Shown here one piece after another: positions 54,893 to 63,458 of a stretch of 64,000 nucleotides of DNA. The notes beneath the pieces are model-generated. The model saw only the letters and a list, made by a program, of their open reading frames with translations. It had not been told where the DNA came from and made no database searches. Each line of letters opens with the position of its first letter. Position 1 is the stretch's first letter. The stretch is from NCBI RefSeq assembly GCF_001431425.1, contig NZ_LDJG01000008.1, forward strand, positions 124,001 to 188,000, given 5' to 3'. The position numbers and the translations under genes were made by a program. The stretch comes from Stenotrophomonas nitritireducens (lineage in GTDB: Bacteria; Pseudomonadota; Gammaproteobacteria; Xanthomonadales; Xanthomonadaceae).

Positions 54893-57348
54893 GACAGGCT
54901 CTCCTGTGGGTGGTCGGTGGTACGGAGGGAACCCGGCGCAAGGCCGGGGAACGAGGGCAGCAGGTCGGCCGCCCAATCGAGGCCGCGATGGCGCAGCCAG
55001 GCGCCCGCGAAGCCGGGCACGCCGGCGTCCAGCAGCACGCGATCCATGTCGCGCTGGTCTTGCGGCGTGGAAGCGCCCGCAAACGCCAGCGCCGCCGGCC
55101 CCAGGTCGAGGTCGAACAGGCGGTTGCCGAGGCGGGATTGGTAGTAGTAGTCGCGCTTGGGCTGCGCGGTGGCGACGATTTCGATCTGCCGCCTGTTGAG
55201 GCCGAAGCCCTCGTAGATCGTGCGAATCTGCGGCTCGGTGGCCTGCGGGTTGGGCAAGAAAATCCGACTCGCGCAGCTCTCGATGATCGCGGGCGCGATG
55301 CTCGAATCCTTGATGTCAGCCAGCGACTGCGTGGCGAAGATGACGCTGACATTCTTCTTGCGCAGCGTCTTGAGCCACTGGCGGATGCGCGCGGCAAACA
55401 CCGGGTCATCGAGGAACAGCCATGCTTCATCGAGGATCAGCAGCGTGGGAGCGCCATCAAAGCGTTCGTCGAAGCGCGCAAAGAGGTAATGCAGCACGGC
55501 CATGACGGCGGCCTTGCTGTGCATCAGCTCCTCCATCTCGAAGCACTGCACGTCGGCCATGCCCAATCGGTCATGGTCGGCGTCCAGCAGCTTGCCGTGC
55601 GCGCCGCCCAACACATAGGGCGCGAGCGCTTGGCGCAGCGCGTTCGATTGCAGCAGCACGGAAAGCCCCGTCATCGTGCGCTGCTCCACCGGCGCGCCTG
55701 CGAGGCTTCCCAGCGCCGACCAAATTGCGGCCTTCTCGTCGGGGCCGACTGCGACGCCTTCGTGCAGCAAGCGGCCCTCGATCCATTCGGCCGCCCAGGT
55801 GCGGTAGCCCTCACGGTCGATGCGCGCGAGTGGCTGGAAGGCGATTTCGCCATCCGTGCCCAGGTCGTAGTGTTCGCCGCCCAGGCCGAGGATGGCGGCT
55901 CGCATGGAGCGGCCCATGTCGAAGGCGAAGATGCGCGAGCGGCGATAGCGGCGGAACTGCATTGCCAGCGTGGCGAGCAAGACCGACTTGCCCATGCCGG
56001 TCGGCCCCGCGACCAGCGTGTGGCCCACGTCGCCGATGTGCGTCACCAGCCGGAACGGCGTCGCACCATCGGTGCGCGTGACGATCAGCGGCGGGCCGTC
56101 GAGGTGGTCGTTCTTCTCCGGCCCGGCCCATACCGCCGACACCGGCATCATGTGCGCCAGGTTCAGCGTCGAGACGATGGGCTGGCGCACGTTGGCGTAA
56201 GCATTGCCGGGGAGCGAGGACAGCCACGCATCCACGGCGTTGAGCGTTTCAGGGATGGTGACGAAACCCCGACCCTGAATGACGCGCTCCACCATGCGCA
56301 GCTTCTCGTCGGCGACGGCGGCGTCCTCGTCCATGACGGTGACGGTCGCCGTCAGATAACCGAAGGCGACTTGATCGCTGCCCAACTCCTGCAAGGCAGC
56401 GTCGGCGTCGGCGGCCTTGTTGCTCGCGTCGGTATCGACCAGCGGGCTTTCCTGCTGGAAGATCGTTTCGCGCAGCAGCGCGATGACATTCTTGCGCTTG
56501 GCGAACCACTGGCGGCGCAAGCGTCCCAATTCCCGTTCCGCCTCGGCTTTGTCGAGGCAGAGAAAGCGCGTGCTCCAGCGGTACGCAAAACCGAGGCGGT
56601 TGAGGTCGTCCAGAATCCCCGGCCAGGTCGAGGTCGGGAAGCCCCGCACCGACACCACGCGCAGGTGCTGGTCGCCCAGCATGGGCGCAAGGCCGCCGAC
56701 CAGTGCGGAGTCGGTCAGCAGCGCGTCGATGTGGAACGGCACGTCGGGCACGCCGACGCGGTAGTGCCGCGTCGAGATGGTCGAGTGCAGGTAGGTCAGC
56801 GTCTGGCTGTCGTCCAGCCAGGCGATCTCCGGCATCACGCCATCGAACAGGTCGAACACGCGATCCGTTTCCGCCATGAAGGCCGCCAGGCGCTCGCGCC
56901 AGTCCACGCCATCGGTGGGCCGGTTCTCGTACAGCATCCCCGCCGCGCGGGTGCGCGATTCCTCGGGCGGCAGGTACACCAGCGTCAGGTGATAGCCGCT
57001 CTCGAAGTCGTTGCCCGATTCCTCGAAGGTGGCCCGGCGTTCCTCGTCCACCAGCCACGACAGCGGCTCGGGAAACTCCGAGTGCGGGTAATCGGCGGCA
57101 GCGCGGCGCTCGGCCTCGATGAACAGCGCCCAGCCCGAACCCAGGCGGCGCAGCGCATTGTTCAAGCGCGCCGACGTGGCGATCAGCTCGCCTTGCGTGG
57201 CGCTGTCGAGGTCAGGCCCGCGAAACCGCGCCGTGCGCTGGAACGAGCCATCCTTGTTCAGCACGACGCCCGGCGCCACCAATCCGGCCCAGGGCAGCCA
57301 GTCGGCAAGCAAGGCCGGGCGCTGGCGGTATTCGGCAAGGTTCAGCAT
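54889..57348 (-). CDS. trbE: Conjugal transfer ATPase TrbE (VirB4 type)
   Basis: TrbE powers pilus assembly and substrate passage at the inner membrane. The 819-residue protein has an N-terminal domain (~1-200) and a C-terminal motor with Walker A at 448-455 (VAGPTGMGKSVLLATLAMQF), Walker B in TLLILDEAWLFLDDP and motif VIFATQSLADIKDS. Length is normal for TrbE (~815-850). It starts at MLNLAEYRQRPALLADWLPW, 10 bp after trbD; a longer in-frame start overlapping trbD is rejected. Confidence 0.95.
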   Translation of the reverse strand: MLNLAEYRQRPALLADWLPWAGLVAPGVVLNKDGSFQRTARFRGPDLDSATQGELIATSARLNNALRRLGSGWALFIEAERRAAADYPHSEFPEPLSWLVDEERRATFEESGNDFESGYHLTLVYLPPEESRTRAAGMLYENRPTDGVDWRERLAAFMAETDRVFDLFDGVMPEIAWLDDSQTLTYLHSTISTRHYRVGVPDVPFHIDALLTDSALVGGLAPMLGDQHLRVVSVRGFPTSTWPGILDDLNRLGFAYRWSTRFLCLDKAEAERELGRLRRQWFAKRKNVIALLRETIFQQESPLVDTDASNKAADADAALQELGSDQVAFGYLTATVTVMDEDAAVADEKLRMVERVIQGRGFVTIPETLNAVDAWLSSLPGNAYANVRQPIVSTLNLAHMMPVSAVWAGPEKNDHLDGPPLIVTRTDGATPFRLVTHIGDVGHTLVAGPTGMGKSVLLATLAMQFRRYRRSRIFAFDMGRSMRAAILGLGGEHYDLGTDGEIAFQPLARIDREGYRTWAAEWIEGRLLHEGVAVGPDEKAAIWSALGSLAGAPVEQRTMTGLSVLLQSNALRQALAPYVLGGAHGKLLDADHDRLGMADVQCFEMEELMHSKAAVMAVLHYLFARFDERFDGAPTLLILDEAWLFLDDPVFAARIRQWLKTLRKKNVSVIFATQSLADIKDSSIAPAIIESCASRIFLPNPQATEPQIRTIYEGFGLNRRQIEIVATAQPKRDYYYQSRLGNRLFDLDLGPAALAFAGASTPQDQRDMDRVLLDAGVPGFAGAWLRHRGLDWAADLLPSFPGLAPGSLRTTDHPQESLS

Positions 57349-57358
57349 GGCATTCCCC

Positions 57359-57631
57359 TCACACGTCCAGCAGCGGGCGGTGCTTGATGTGCCGCGCGAA
57401 CACGGCCATGAACTGCGGATCGACGCGCGCCCCCCAGACCGCCAGCGCGTGGCCGACGATCCAGAGCACACCACCGGGAATCCAGAGTTGCAGACCCAGC
57501 CCGACAGCGGCGGCCAACGTGCCGTTGGCGATCGCCACGGTGCGCGGTGCGCCGCCCAGCAGGATCGGCTCGGTGAGCGAGCGGTGCAAAGGCACCTCGA
57601 ACCCCGCCGCGAAGCTATCCGGGGCGCTCAT
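57359..57631 (-). CDS. trbD: Conjugal transfer protein TrbD (VirB3 type)
   Basis: A 90-residue inner-membrane protein linked to TrbE and pilus formation. It shows the VirB3-like start GFEVPLHRSLTEPILLGGAP, two close hydrophobic segments (VAIANGTLAAAVGLGLQLWI and GGVLWIVGHALAVWGA) and the end DPQFMAVFARHIKHRPLLDV. It overlaps trbC by 4 bp. Confidence 0.92.
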   Translation of the reverse strand: MSAPDSFAAGFEVPLHRSLTEPILLGGAPRTVAIANGTLAAAVGLGLQLWIPGGVLWIVGHALAVWGARVDPQFMAVFARHIKHRPLLDV

Positions 57632-58011
57632 ACGACAGCCCCGCCGGAGAAGCTGAAGAACGACAGGAAGAACGAGGACGCGGCGAACGCGATGGACAGG
57701 CCAAAGACGATCTGGATCAGCTTGCGGAATCCGCCCGACGTGTCGCCGAACGCGAGCGCGAGGCCCGTGGCAATGATGATGATGACCGCGACGATGCGCG
57801 CCACCGGCCCCTGGATGGATTCGAGGATGGATTGCAGCGGGCCTTCCCACGGCATCGAGGAGCCGGCGGCCTGCGCGGTTCCGGCCAGAAACAACAGCAG
57901 CGCGGCCAGCAGCAGCCCTTGCCCCGCAGGGCGGGCCAGGCAGCGCAGCCGCGCAAGACGCAAAGCCGGATTTGCAGAAAAACGGAAAGCAGGAATGGTC
58001 ATCTGCGTCAT
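57628..58011 (-). CDS. trbC: Conjugal pilin TrbC (VirB2 type)
   Basis: The pilus subunit precursor of 127 residues. A long signal peptide (LLLAALLLFLAGTAQAAGSS) is followed by two hydrophobic helices (IVAVIIIIATGLALAFGD and IQIVFGLSIAFAASSFFLSF), the VirB2 pattern; in RP4 the mature pilin is cyclised. It overlaps trbB and trbD by 4 bp. Confidence 0.92.
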   Translation of the reverse strand: MTQMTIPAFRFSANPALRLARLRCLARPAGQGLLLAALLLFLAGTAQAAGSSMPWEGPLQSILESIQGPVARIVAVIIIIATGLALAFGDTSGGFRKLIQIVFGLSIAFAASSFFLSFFSFSGGAVV

Positions 58012-59060
58012 GGCAGTTCTCCAAGTGAGTGAGGGGATGGGGAAGTCGCCGCAGCGGGTGCGGCATCGGGATGTGGCGGCAGCTCGGGAAACGGCGTTTC
58101 CAGCGCGTCCGCCAGTTGGTAGCCCACGCCATCGAAGCCGACGACGCGGGCGATGCTCTCGATGCGGCGTTTGCGCCCGCGCCCGGCGATGTGGATCACC
58201 ACGTCCACGGCCTCGGCGATCAGCGCACGGGGCGGATTCACCGCCACTTCGAGAATCAGTTGCTCCAGGCGCAGCAGCGCGCCGAGCGCGGAGCCGGCAT
58301 GGATCGTGGCGATGCCACCGGGGTGGCCCGTGCCCCACACCTTGATGAGATCCAGCGCCTCGGCGCCGCGCACTTCGCCAACGACGACGCGATCAGGCCG
58401 CAGGCGCATGGACGAGCGCACCAGCTCGGTCATCGACACCACGCCTGCGCGGGTGCGCAGAGGAACGTGGTCGCGGGCCGCGCATTGCAGCTCCACCGTG
58501 TCTTCGAGCACCAGCACGCGGTCGCCCGTGGCAGCGATCTCAGCCAGCAGCGCATTGGCGAGCGTGGTCTTGCCGCTGCTGGTGGCCCCGGCGATCAGCA
58601 CGTTCTGCCGCTCGCGCACGGCGCGAACGAGAAAGCCCGCCTGCGCGCTGGTCATCATCCCGCCGATGACGTACCGCTCCAGCGGAATCACGCCGATGGC
58701 GCGCTTGCGCAAGGCAAAGGCCGGCCCCGGCGCGGCGGGCGGCAAGATGCCCTCGAAGCGTTCGCCCGTCTCGGGCAACTCGGCGGACAACAGCGGCTGG
58801 CCGCGATGTACTTCCGCGCCGACGTGGGCGGCGACAAGGCGGATGATTCGCTCGCCGTCCGCCTCGGGCAGTTCCACGCCCATCGGCGCGCGCCCACTGG
58901 AAAGCCGATCCACCCAAAGGGTGCGATCAGGATTCAGCATCACCTCCACCACGTCCGGGTCTTCGAGCGCGGCGGCGATCAGCGGTCCCATCGCCGTGCG
59001 CAGCATCTGGATGCGGCGGTCGAGCGACGTGGCGGTCATGGATTGGGGAACGGCGCTCAT
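58008..59060 (-). CDS. trbB: Conjugal transfer ATPase TrbB (VirB11 type)
   Basis: A hexameric secretion ATPase of 350 residues. The N-terminal domain precedes Walker A at ~157-165 (VLIAGATSSGKTTLANALLA); the Asp box VLVLEDTVELQCAARDHVPL, Walker B-like RMRPDR-type RLRPDRVVVGEVRGAEALDL and His box GTGHPGGIATIHAGSALGAL follow. It is needed for pilus biogenesis and DNA transfer. Overlaps copG and trbC by 4 bp. Confidence 0.95.
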   Translation of the reverse strand: MSAVPQSMTATSLDRRIQMLRTAMGPLIAAALEDPDVVEVMLNPDRTLWVDRLSSGRAPMGVELPEADGERIIRLVAAHVGAEVHRGQPLLSAELPETGERFEGILPPAAPGPAFALRKRAIGVIPLERYVIGGMMTSAQAGFLVRAVRERQNVLIAGATSSGKTTLANALLAEIAATGDRVLVLEDTVELQCAARDHVPLRTRAGVVSMTELVRSSMRLRPDRVVVGEVRGAEALDLIKVWGTGHPGGIATIHAGSALGALLRLEQLILEVAVNPPRALIAEAVDVVIHIAGRGRKRRIESIARVVGFDGVGYQLADALETPFPELPPHPDAAPAAATSPSPHSLGELP

Positions 59061-59521
59061 GACGCACGCTCCCGCGCTTGGGCGGCTGCCGCCGCGTCCT
59101 CCATCCGCATCGGATCGGGATGCAGTTCCTCCACCACGTCGCGCACCAAGCTGCGGCCCCGCAGCAGGTGGCGGCCAAGCTGCTCGGTGAACTGCTCGAA
59201 GCGCGCTTTGCCCTGCGCGCGTGCCGCGTCTTGGTGCGCCTCGGGAACCGGCGTGCTGACGGTCAGGTAGTAGCGGATGAACAGCGCCAGCGTTTCGATG
59301 GCGATGTTCTGGTCGCGCTCCATGCGCTCGGTCTGGCGCGAGAGGCGATCCAGCCGCTTGGCGATGGCCGCCTCGCGCTGGTCGGCGGCATCGGGCGACA
59401 GCCACGATGCGAGCGCCGCCGCGACGATGGACGACTTGGACACGCCTTTCTTGGCGGCCAGCTCATCCAGGCGCTTGGCGTGCTCCGGCTGGATGAACAG
59501 GTTGAGGCGGTAGTGGCTCAT
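59057..59521 (-). CDS. CopG-family ribbon-helix-helix regulator of the tra/trb region
   Basis: A 154-residue protein with an N-terminal ribbon-helix-helix (YRLNLFIQPEHAKRLDELAA, KKGVSKSSIVAAALASWL) and a long helical C-terminal part with a hydrophobic stretch (ETLALFIRYYLTV). CopG-like proteins stand between traG and trbB in Tn4371 elements and in Ti/RP4-like systems and may autoregulate the operon. It overlaps both neighbours by 4 bp. Confidence 0.88.
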   Translation of the reverse strand: MSHYRLNLFIQPEHAKRLDELAAKKGVSKSSIVAAALASWLSPDAADQREAAIAKRLDRLSRQTERMERDQNIAIETLALFIRYYLTVSTPVPEAHQDAARAQGKARFEQFTEQLGRHLLRGRSLVRDVVEELHPDPMRMEDAAAAAQARERAS

Positions 59522-61527
59522 AGCTCGATTCCGTCGTTGGGGTCGAGGGAAGCCAGCCGGGCCGTGCGCTGCATGGCTGGATCGAGCTGGCGCGGAAGGG
59601 GAAGCGGAAGGTCGTCGTCGTCATCGAGCAGCCCGAGGTCAGCCGCAGGCGCGGCCAGCTCGGGGTCGTAGGCGACGGTTTCGGAGAGTTCGGGCTGACG
59701 GCGCGGGCCGCCGTCGTCGGCCGAACCCAAGTTCTCCAGGCCATCGGCGGATGCCGTGGCAGGCGCAGCGGGCACGGACGGAATCGCCAGCCCGCTCCAG
59801 TCGTCGGGACGCAGCGTCGGCGCGTCCGCGTACTGCCCGTTCGCCAGTGCAGGCGGCGGCAGCACGCGGCGCTTGAAATTGGCGTCCGCGTAGTAGCGCA
59901 GCTTCTTCGCCTTGATCGGCGCCAGGCTGGACACCATCACCACGGCCTCGTCAGGCGGAAGCTGCATGACTTCACCCGGCGTCAGCAGCGGGCGCGCGGT
60001 TTCCTGGCGCGACACCATCAGGTGCCCGAGCCACGGCGCGAGCCGGTGGCCGGCATAGTTGCGTTGCGCACGCAGCTCGGTGGCCGTGCCCAGCGTCTCG
60101 GAGATCCGCTTGGCGGTGCGCTCGTCGTTCGTCGCAAACGTCACGCGCACGTGGCAGTTGTCGAGGATCGAATGGTTCTGGCCGTAGGCTTTGTCGATCT
60201 GGTTGAGCGACTGCGCAATGAGGAAGCTGCGGATGCCATACCCCGCCATGAAGGCCAGCGCCGTCTCGAAGAAGTCCAGGCGCCCCAGCGCCGGGAACTC
60301 GTCAAGCATCAGCAGCAGCTTGTGCCGGCGCTCGATGCCGTCGGAGCCGTCGAGCGATTCGGTGAGGCGCCGCCCGATCTGATTGAGGATTAGGCGAATG
60401 AGCGGCTTCGTCCGCGAAATGTCCGAAGGCGGCACTACCAAGTAGAGCGACACCGGATGCTTGGCCGCGATCAGGTCGGCGATGCGCCAGTCGCAGCGCG
60501 AGGTGACTTCGGCCACCGTGGGATCGCGGTACAGGCCGAGGAACGACATGGCCGTGGAAAGCACGCCCGAGCGTTCGTTGTCGCTCTTGTTGAGGACTTC
60601 GCGCGCCGCCGAAGCGACAACAGGATGCGGGCCATCGCCCAGGTGGGGCGTGGTCATCATCCGATGCAAGGTCAGCTCGAACGGGCTGGCCGGATCGGAC
60701 AGGAAGTTGGCGACGCCGCGCAGCGTCTTGTCTTCGCCTGCGTAGAGCACATGCAGGATGGCCCCGACCAGCAGCGCGTGCGAAGTCTTTTCCCAATGGT
60801 TGCGCTTCTCCAGCGCGCCTTCGGGATCGACCAGAATGTCCGCGATGTTCTGCACGTCGCGCACTTCATGCGCGCCGCGCCGCACCTCCAGCAGTGGGTT
60901 GTAGGCCGCCGACTTCGCATCGGTCGGGTTGAACAGCAAGCAGTGGCTGAATCGGCTGCGCCAGCCTGCGGTGATCTGCCAGTTCTCGCCCTTGATGTCG
61001 TGGATGACGGCCGAAGCCGGCCAGGACAGTAGCGTCGGCACCACGAGGCCCACGCCCTTGCCCGAGCGCGTGGGCGCGAAGGTCAGGACGTGTTCCGGGC
61101 CTTCATGCCGCAGGTACTGGCGATCGCGCTGGCCCAGGAACACGCCGGCAGGCTGTGCGAGGCCCGCCTTGCGAATGTCCTGCGCGTTAGCCCAGCGCGC
61201 AGAGCCGTAGGTGGTGACGAGGCGTGCTTGGCGCGAGCGCCAGACCGACATGGCGATGGCAACGCCCACGGCGACCATGCCGCTGGCGCCGGCGATGGCG
61301 CCGCCGGTGTCGAATACTTCCGGTGCATAGGCCCCGAAGAAGAACCACCACTCAAACAGTTTCCAGGGGTGGTAGATCGACGTGCCAAGGAAGTCGAACC
61401 AGGGCGAGCCAAGGCGTACTTGATAGCCAAGGGCGGCTGCTGTCCATTGTGTGGCGCCCCACACGCCAGCGATCACGATGCCGAATACGACGGCGATCTG
61501 ACCGAACAGCACGTTCGTCCCTTGCAT
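59518..61527 (-). CDS. traG: Type IV coupling protein TraG (VirD4 type)
   Basis: TraG links the relaxase-DNA complex to the mating channel. The 669-residue protein has N-terminal membrane spans (~residues 7-30, 55-70 and 74-95), Walker A at 151-158 (FAPTRSGKGVGLVVPTLLSW), Walker B LLLMLDEFPALG and the motif SFLIAQSLNQIDKAYG. The C-terminal ~80 residues are acidic and variable (LGLLDDDDDLPLPLP). It opens the traG-copG-trb operon, 235 bp after eexN, with a terminator between them. Confidence 0.95.
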   Translation of the reverse strand: MQGTNVLFGQIAVVFGIVIAGVWGATQWTAAALGYQVRLGSPWFDFLGTSIYHPWKLFEWWFFFGAYAPEVFDTGGAIAGASGMVAVGVAIAMSVWRSRQARLVTTYGSARWANAQDIRKAGLAQPAGVFLGQRDRQYLRHEGPEHVLTFAPTRSGKGVGLVVPTLLSWPASAVIHDIKGENWQITAGWRSRFSHCLLFNPTDAKSAAYNPLLEVRRGAHEVRDVQNIADILVDPEGALEKRNHWEKTSHALLVGAILHVLYAGEDKTLRGVANFLSDPASPFELTLHRMMTTPHLGDGPHPVVASAAREVLNKSDNERSGVLSTAMSFLGLYRDPTVAEVTSRCDWRIADLIAAKHPVSLYLVVPPSDISRTKPLIRLILNQIGRRLTESLDGSDGIERRHKLLLMLDEFPALGRLDFFETALAFMAGYGIRSFLIAQSLNQIDKAYGQNHSILDNCHVRVTFATNDERTAKRISETLGTATELRAQRNYAGHRLAPWLGHLMVSRQETARPLLTPGEVMQLPPDEAVVMVSSLAPIKAKKLRYYADANFKRRVLPPPALANGQYADAPTLRPDDWSGLAIPSVPAAPATASADGLENLGSADDGGPRRQPELSETVAYDPELAAPAADLGLLDDDDDLPLPLPRQLDPAMQRTARLASLDPNDGIEL

Positions 61528-61681
61528 GACCTGGCCTCCGATTTCTCCTGAGCTGATTCCTCATGGAAAGAGCGGCACAAAGGCGTGCCGCAGGCGTCAG
61601 GATCGGTGCCGGGCCAGTGCCGGTCAAAGACCGTTTTCGGCAGAAAGGTCGAGCAAAAAGACAGAATGAGTGCGACGGCGA

Positions 61682-61721
61682 GCCAAAGAAAAACGCCGCA
61701 AGCGCGGGCGCATTGCGGCGT
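61682..61721 (-). terminator. Rho-independent terminator between eexN and traG
   Basis: Read on the minus strand ACGCCGCAA and TTGCGGCGT form a 9-bp stem with an 11-base loop, followed by TTTTCTTT. It lies 42 bp after the eexN stop and separates lysR-eexN transcription from the traG operon. Confidence 0.75.
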
Positions 61722-61762
61722 ATCGAGCAAAAAATTAAGGCGATTCGGCGAACCGCCAACGA

Positions 61763-62041
61763 TCAGAACTTAGGCGGTTCCTTCGGTGGTGTGTACGGCG
61801 TTTCGCCGTCGCCATAGAACCGCTTGCGCGTGGCCTCGGCCACCCGGTTGCACAGCACGTCGCCCAGCTTCGGGCGGTCGGTCTTGCATTGCTGGCGCAG
61901 CTCTTTGAGCCGCTCAGGATTGGCCGCCAGTTCTTCCACCGTTGGGATATTCGCTTCCGAGGTGTCGGCCTTCTGAGGCATCTCGGACGAGCCGCAAGCA
62001 GTCAACGCGGCAGCCAGTAAAAGCGGAAGTATCTTCCTCAT
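61763..62041 (-). CDS. EexN-family entry-exclusion lipoprotein
   Basis: A 92-residue lipoprotein with lipobox at C16 (LLAAALTACGSSEMP). The mature part LAANPERLKELRQQCKTDRP then VLCNRVAEATRKRFYGDGET and a PYTPPKEPPKF tail. Relatives block conjugation into cells that already bear the element. It shares its core with the TrbK-like protein at 53822 and its tail with TrbJ. It overlaps lysR by 4 bp, so regulator and exclusion protein are co-translated. Confidence 0.8.
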   Translation of the reverse strand: MRKILPLLLAAALTACGSSEMPQKADTSEANIPTVEELAANPERLKELRQQCKTDRPKLGDVLCNRVAEATRKRFYGDGETPYTPPKEPPKF

Positions 62042-62982
62042 GATGCGGGTTCCTCCGATATGTCAGAACAGCGGCCTCGCATAGGCCTGGGAGATTCCAG
62101 GGATTCGATCGCCTGTACGCGCCCAATAAATCGTTCTAGCACTTCCAGCGGCTCACTTTCGGGATACAGCAAATAAGTGGTCAGCGGCGGTACGCGCGCC
62201 GCCAGAGGCCGGGCCACTACGCCAGGTTCACGGCTGGCAGCAATGTGCGCCGCACCTGCCAGTCCAAGCGCAAAGCCTGCCGCCACCAGCGCCATCATCA
62301 GGTCGGCGGATGCCACTCGTTCCGCGATCAGCGGCTCCATTTCGGTACGGCGCAACACTCGCTCGACATGCTTGGCATGGCCTTCACAGATTTGTGGGTC
62401 ACACAGGACAAGCGGATAGCGCAGCAGTTCGTCCAGAGGAATCCGCTTGTGGGCCAGCAGTGGATGCCGAGCTGGCACCGCAACCATGAGCGGATCGCTC
62501 CAGACAGGTAGAGCGAAGATGCCATCGCCTACCTCGTCGGACTGCGCAAATCCCACGTCGTACGAGTCGTCATGCAGTCCCTTGATCTGCTGCGACAGTG
62601 GAATCTCGAAGAATCTGAGTTCCACTTCGGGTTCTTCCTGCCGGCATTGCGCCAGCAATGCCGGCAAGCGCGACGGTGTAATGCCGTCCGATAATGCCAC
62701 GCGCAATTGTCCGTGAAAGCCGTTAGCTGCCGCTCGCACGCTATCCCGTGCTTGCTCCAAGGCGGTGAATACACGGCGCACATGCTCCAAAAACAACTTG
62801 CCAGAACGGGTCAATTGCGTGCTGCGTGTGGTGCGCGCAAATAGCAGGACACCCAACTCCTCCTCAAGCTCCTTGATTGCGCGCGACAACGGTGATTGCT
62901 CGATGTGCAGTCGCTCGGCAGCACGAACAAAGCGAAGCTCCTCTGCAACTGCGAGAAAGTATCGAAGGTGGCGTAACTCCAT
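62038..62982 (-). CDS. LysR-family transcriptional regulator
   Basis: A 314-residue LysR-type regulator with N-terminal winged helix (MELRHLRYFLAVAEELRFVR, then IEQSPLSRAIKELEEELG) and a periplasmic-binding-like effector domain (GQLRVALSDGITPSRLPALL). It resembles regulators of aromatic or chlorinated compound catabolism of the BenM/CbbR kind (acidic pattern ELRFFEIPLSQQIKGL), but the effector is unknown. GC is below that of the trb genes. It is divergent from the porin gene and precedes eexN with an ATGA overlap, a common arrangement in these elements. Confidence 0.88.
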   Translation of the reverse strand: MELRHLRYFLAVAEELRFVRAAERLHIEQSPLSRAIKELEEELGVLLFARTTRSTQLTRSGKLFLEHVRRVFTALEQARDSVRAAANGFHGQLRVALSDGITPSRLPALLAQCRQEEPEVELRFFEIPLSQQIKGLHDDSYDVGFAQSDEVGDGIFALPVWSDPLMVAVPARHPLLAHKRIPLDELLRYPLVLCDPQICEGHAKHVERVLRRTEMEPLIAERVASADLMMALVAAGFALGLAGAAHIAASREPGVVARPLAARVPPLTTYLLYPESEPLEVLERFIGRVQAIESLESPRPMRGRCSDISEEPAS

Positions 62983-63458
62983 TCTTTCTATCTCGCTGAC
63001 GCTTCATTTTCGGTCAAATCAATCACCCATATATGCAGCTCTAAGAAGATTGGCGCATATTTGAAAATTGCGGCTCGGTAGTGATTCTTTAAGTCGACTT
63101 GCAAGCCATGCAGCTCATTTCTGCGATACGAAAAAAGGAGACGAATCCAACCACAACAGTGCCAATGAGGATGGCGTCTTGTATTTGATTGGACACTCTT
63201 GCGCCGGAGGCCTGAAAACCATACCTCAAGCAGACTCCGCTCGTCGTAAATTCAACATAAATTTACGATCACAGCCGCCGCGCGCACGCGGACGTCGACG
63301 CGCCTTGACCGACTTCACTAAACTCGTGTGCGACAGCGAAGATCTTCATAATTTACGTAGAATTTATGCGTGGAGATTGTTCATGAATGGAAAATTTACG
63401 CGCTTTCACTGAATACTTGGTTGCATGGGCATTTCGCTATTCGTTCGCGAGAAAAATC
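62983..63458. promoter_or_regulatory. Low-GC divergent control region with repeated AATTTACG boxes
   Basis: No gene is supported here. TCGTAAATT (63244-63252) and AATTTACGA (63260-63268) form a 9-bp inverted repeat with a 7-base spacer. AATTTACG recurs in the same orientation at 63350-63357 and 63393-63400, and the copy at 63350 lies in a looser inverted repeat with AATTTATG (63361-63368). They sit 50-215 bp upstream of the porin start and may be regulator sites. The region is much richer in AT than the core genome. Confidence 0.55.

Noticed and set aside
61473..61730. Small minus-strand frame with one hydrophobic span between eexN and traG
   Set aside because: It overlaps both an intrinsic terminator and the start of traG and has no clear ribosome site; plausible but not supported.
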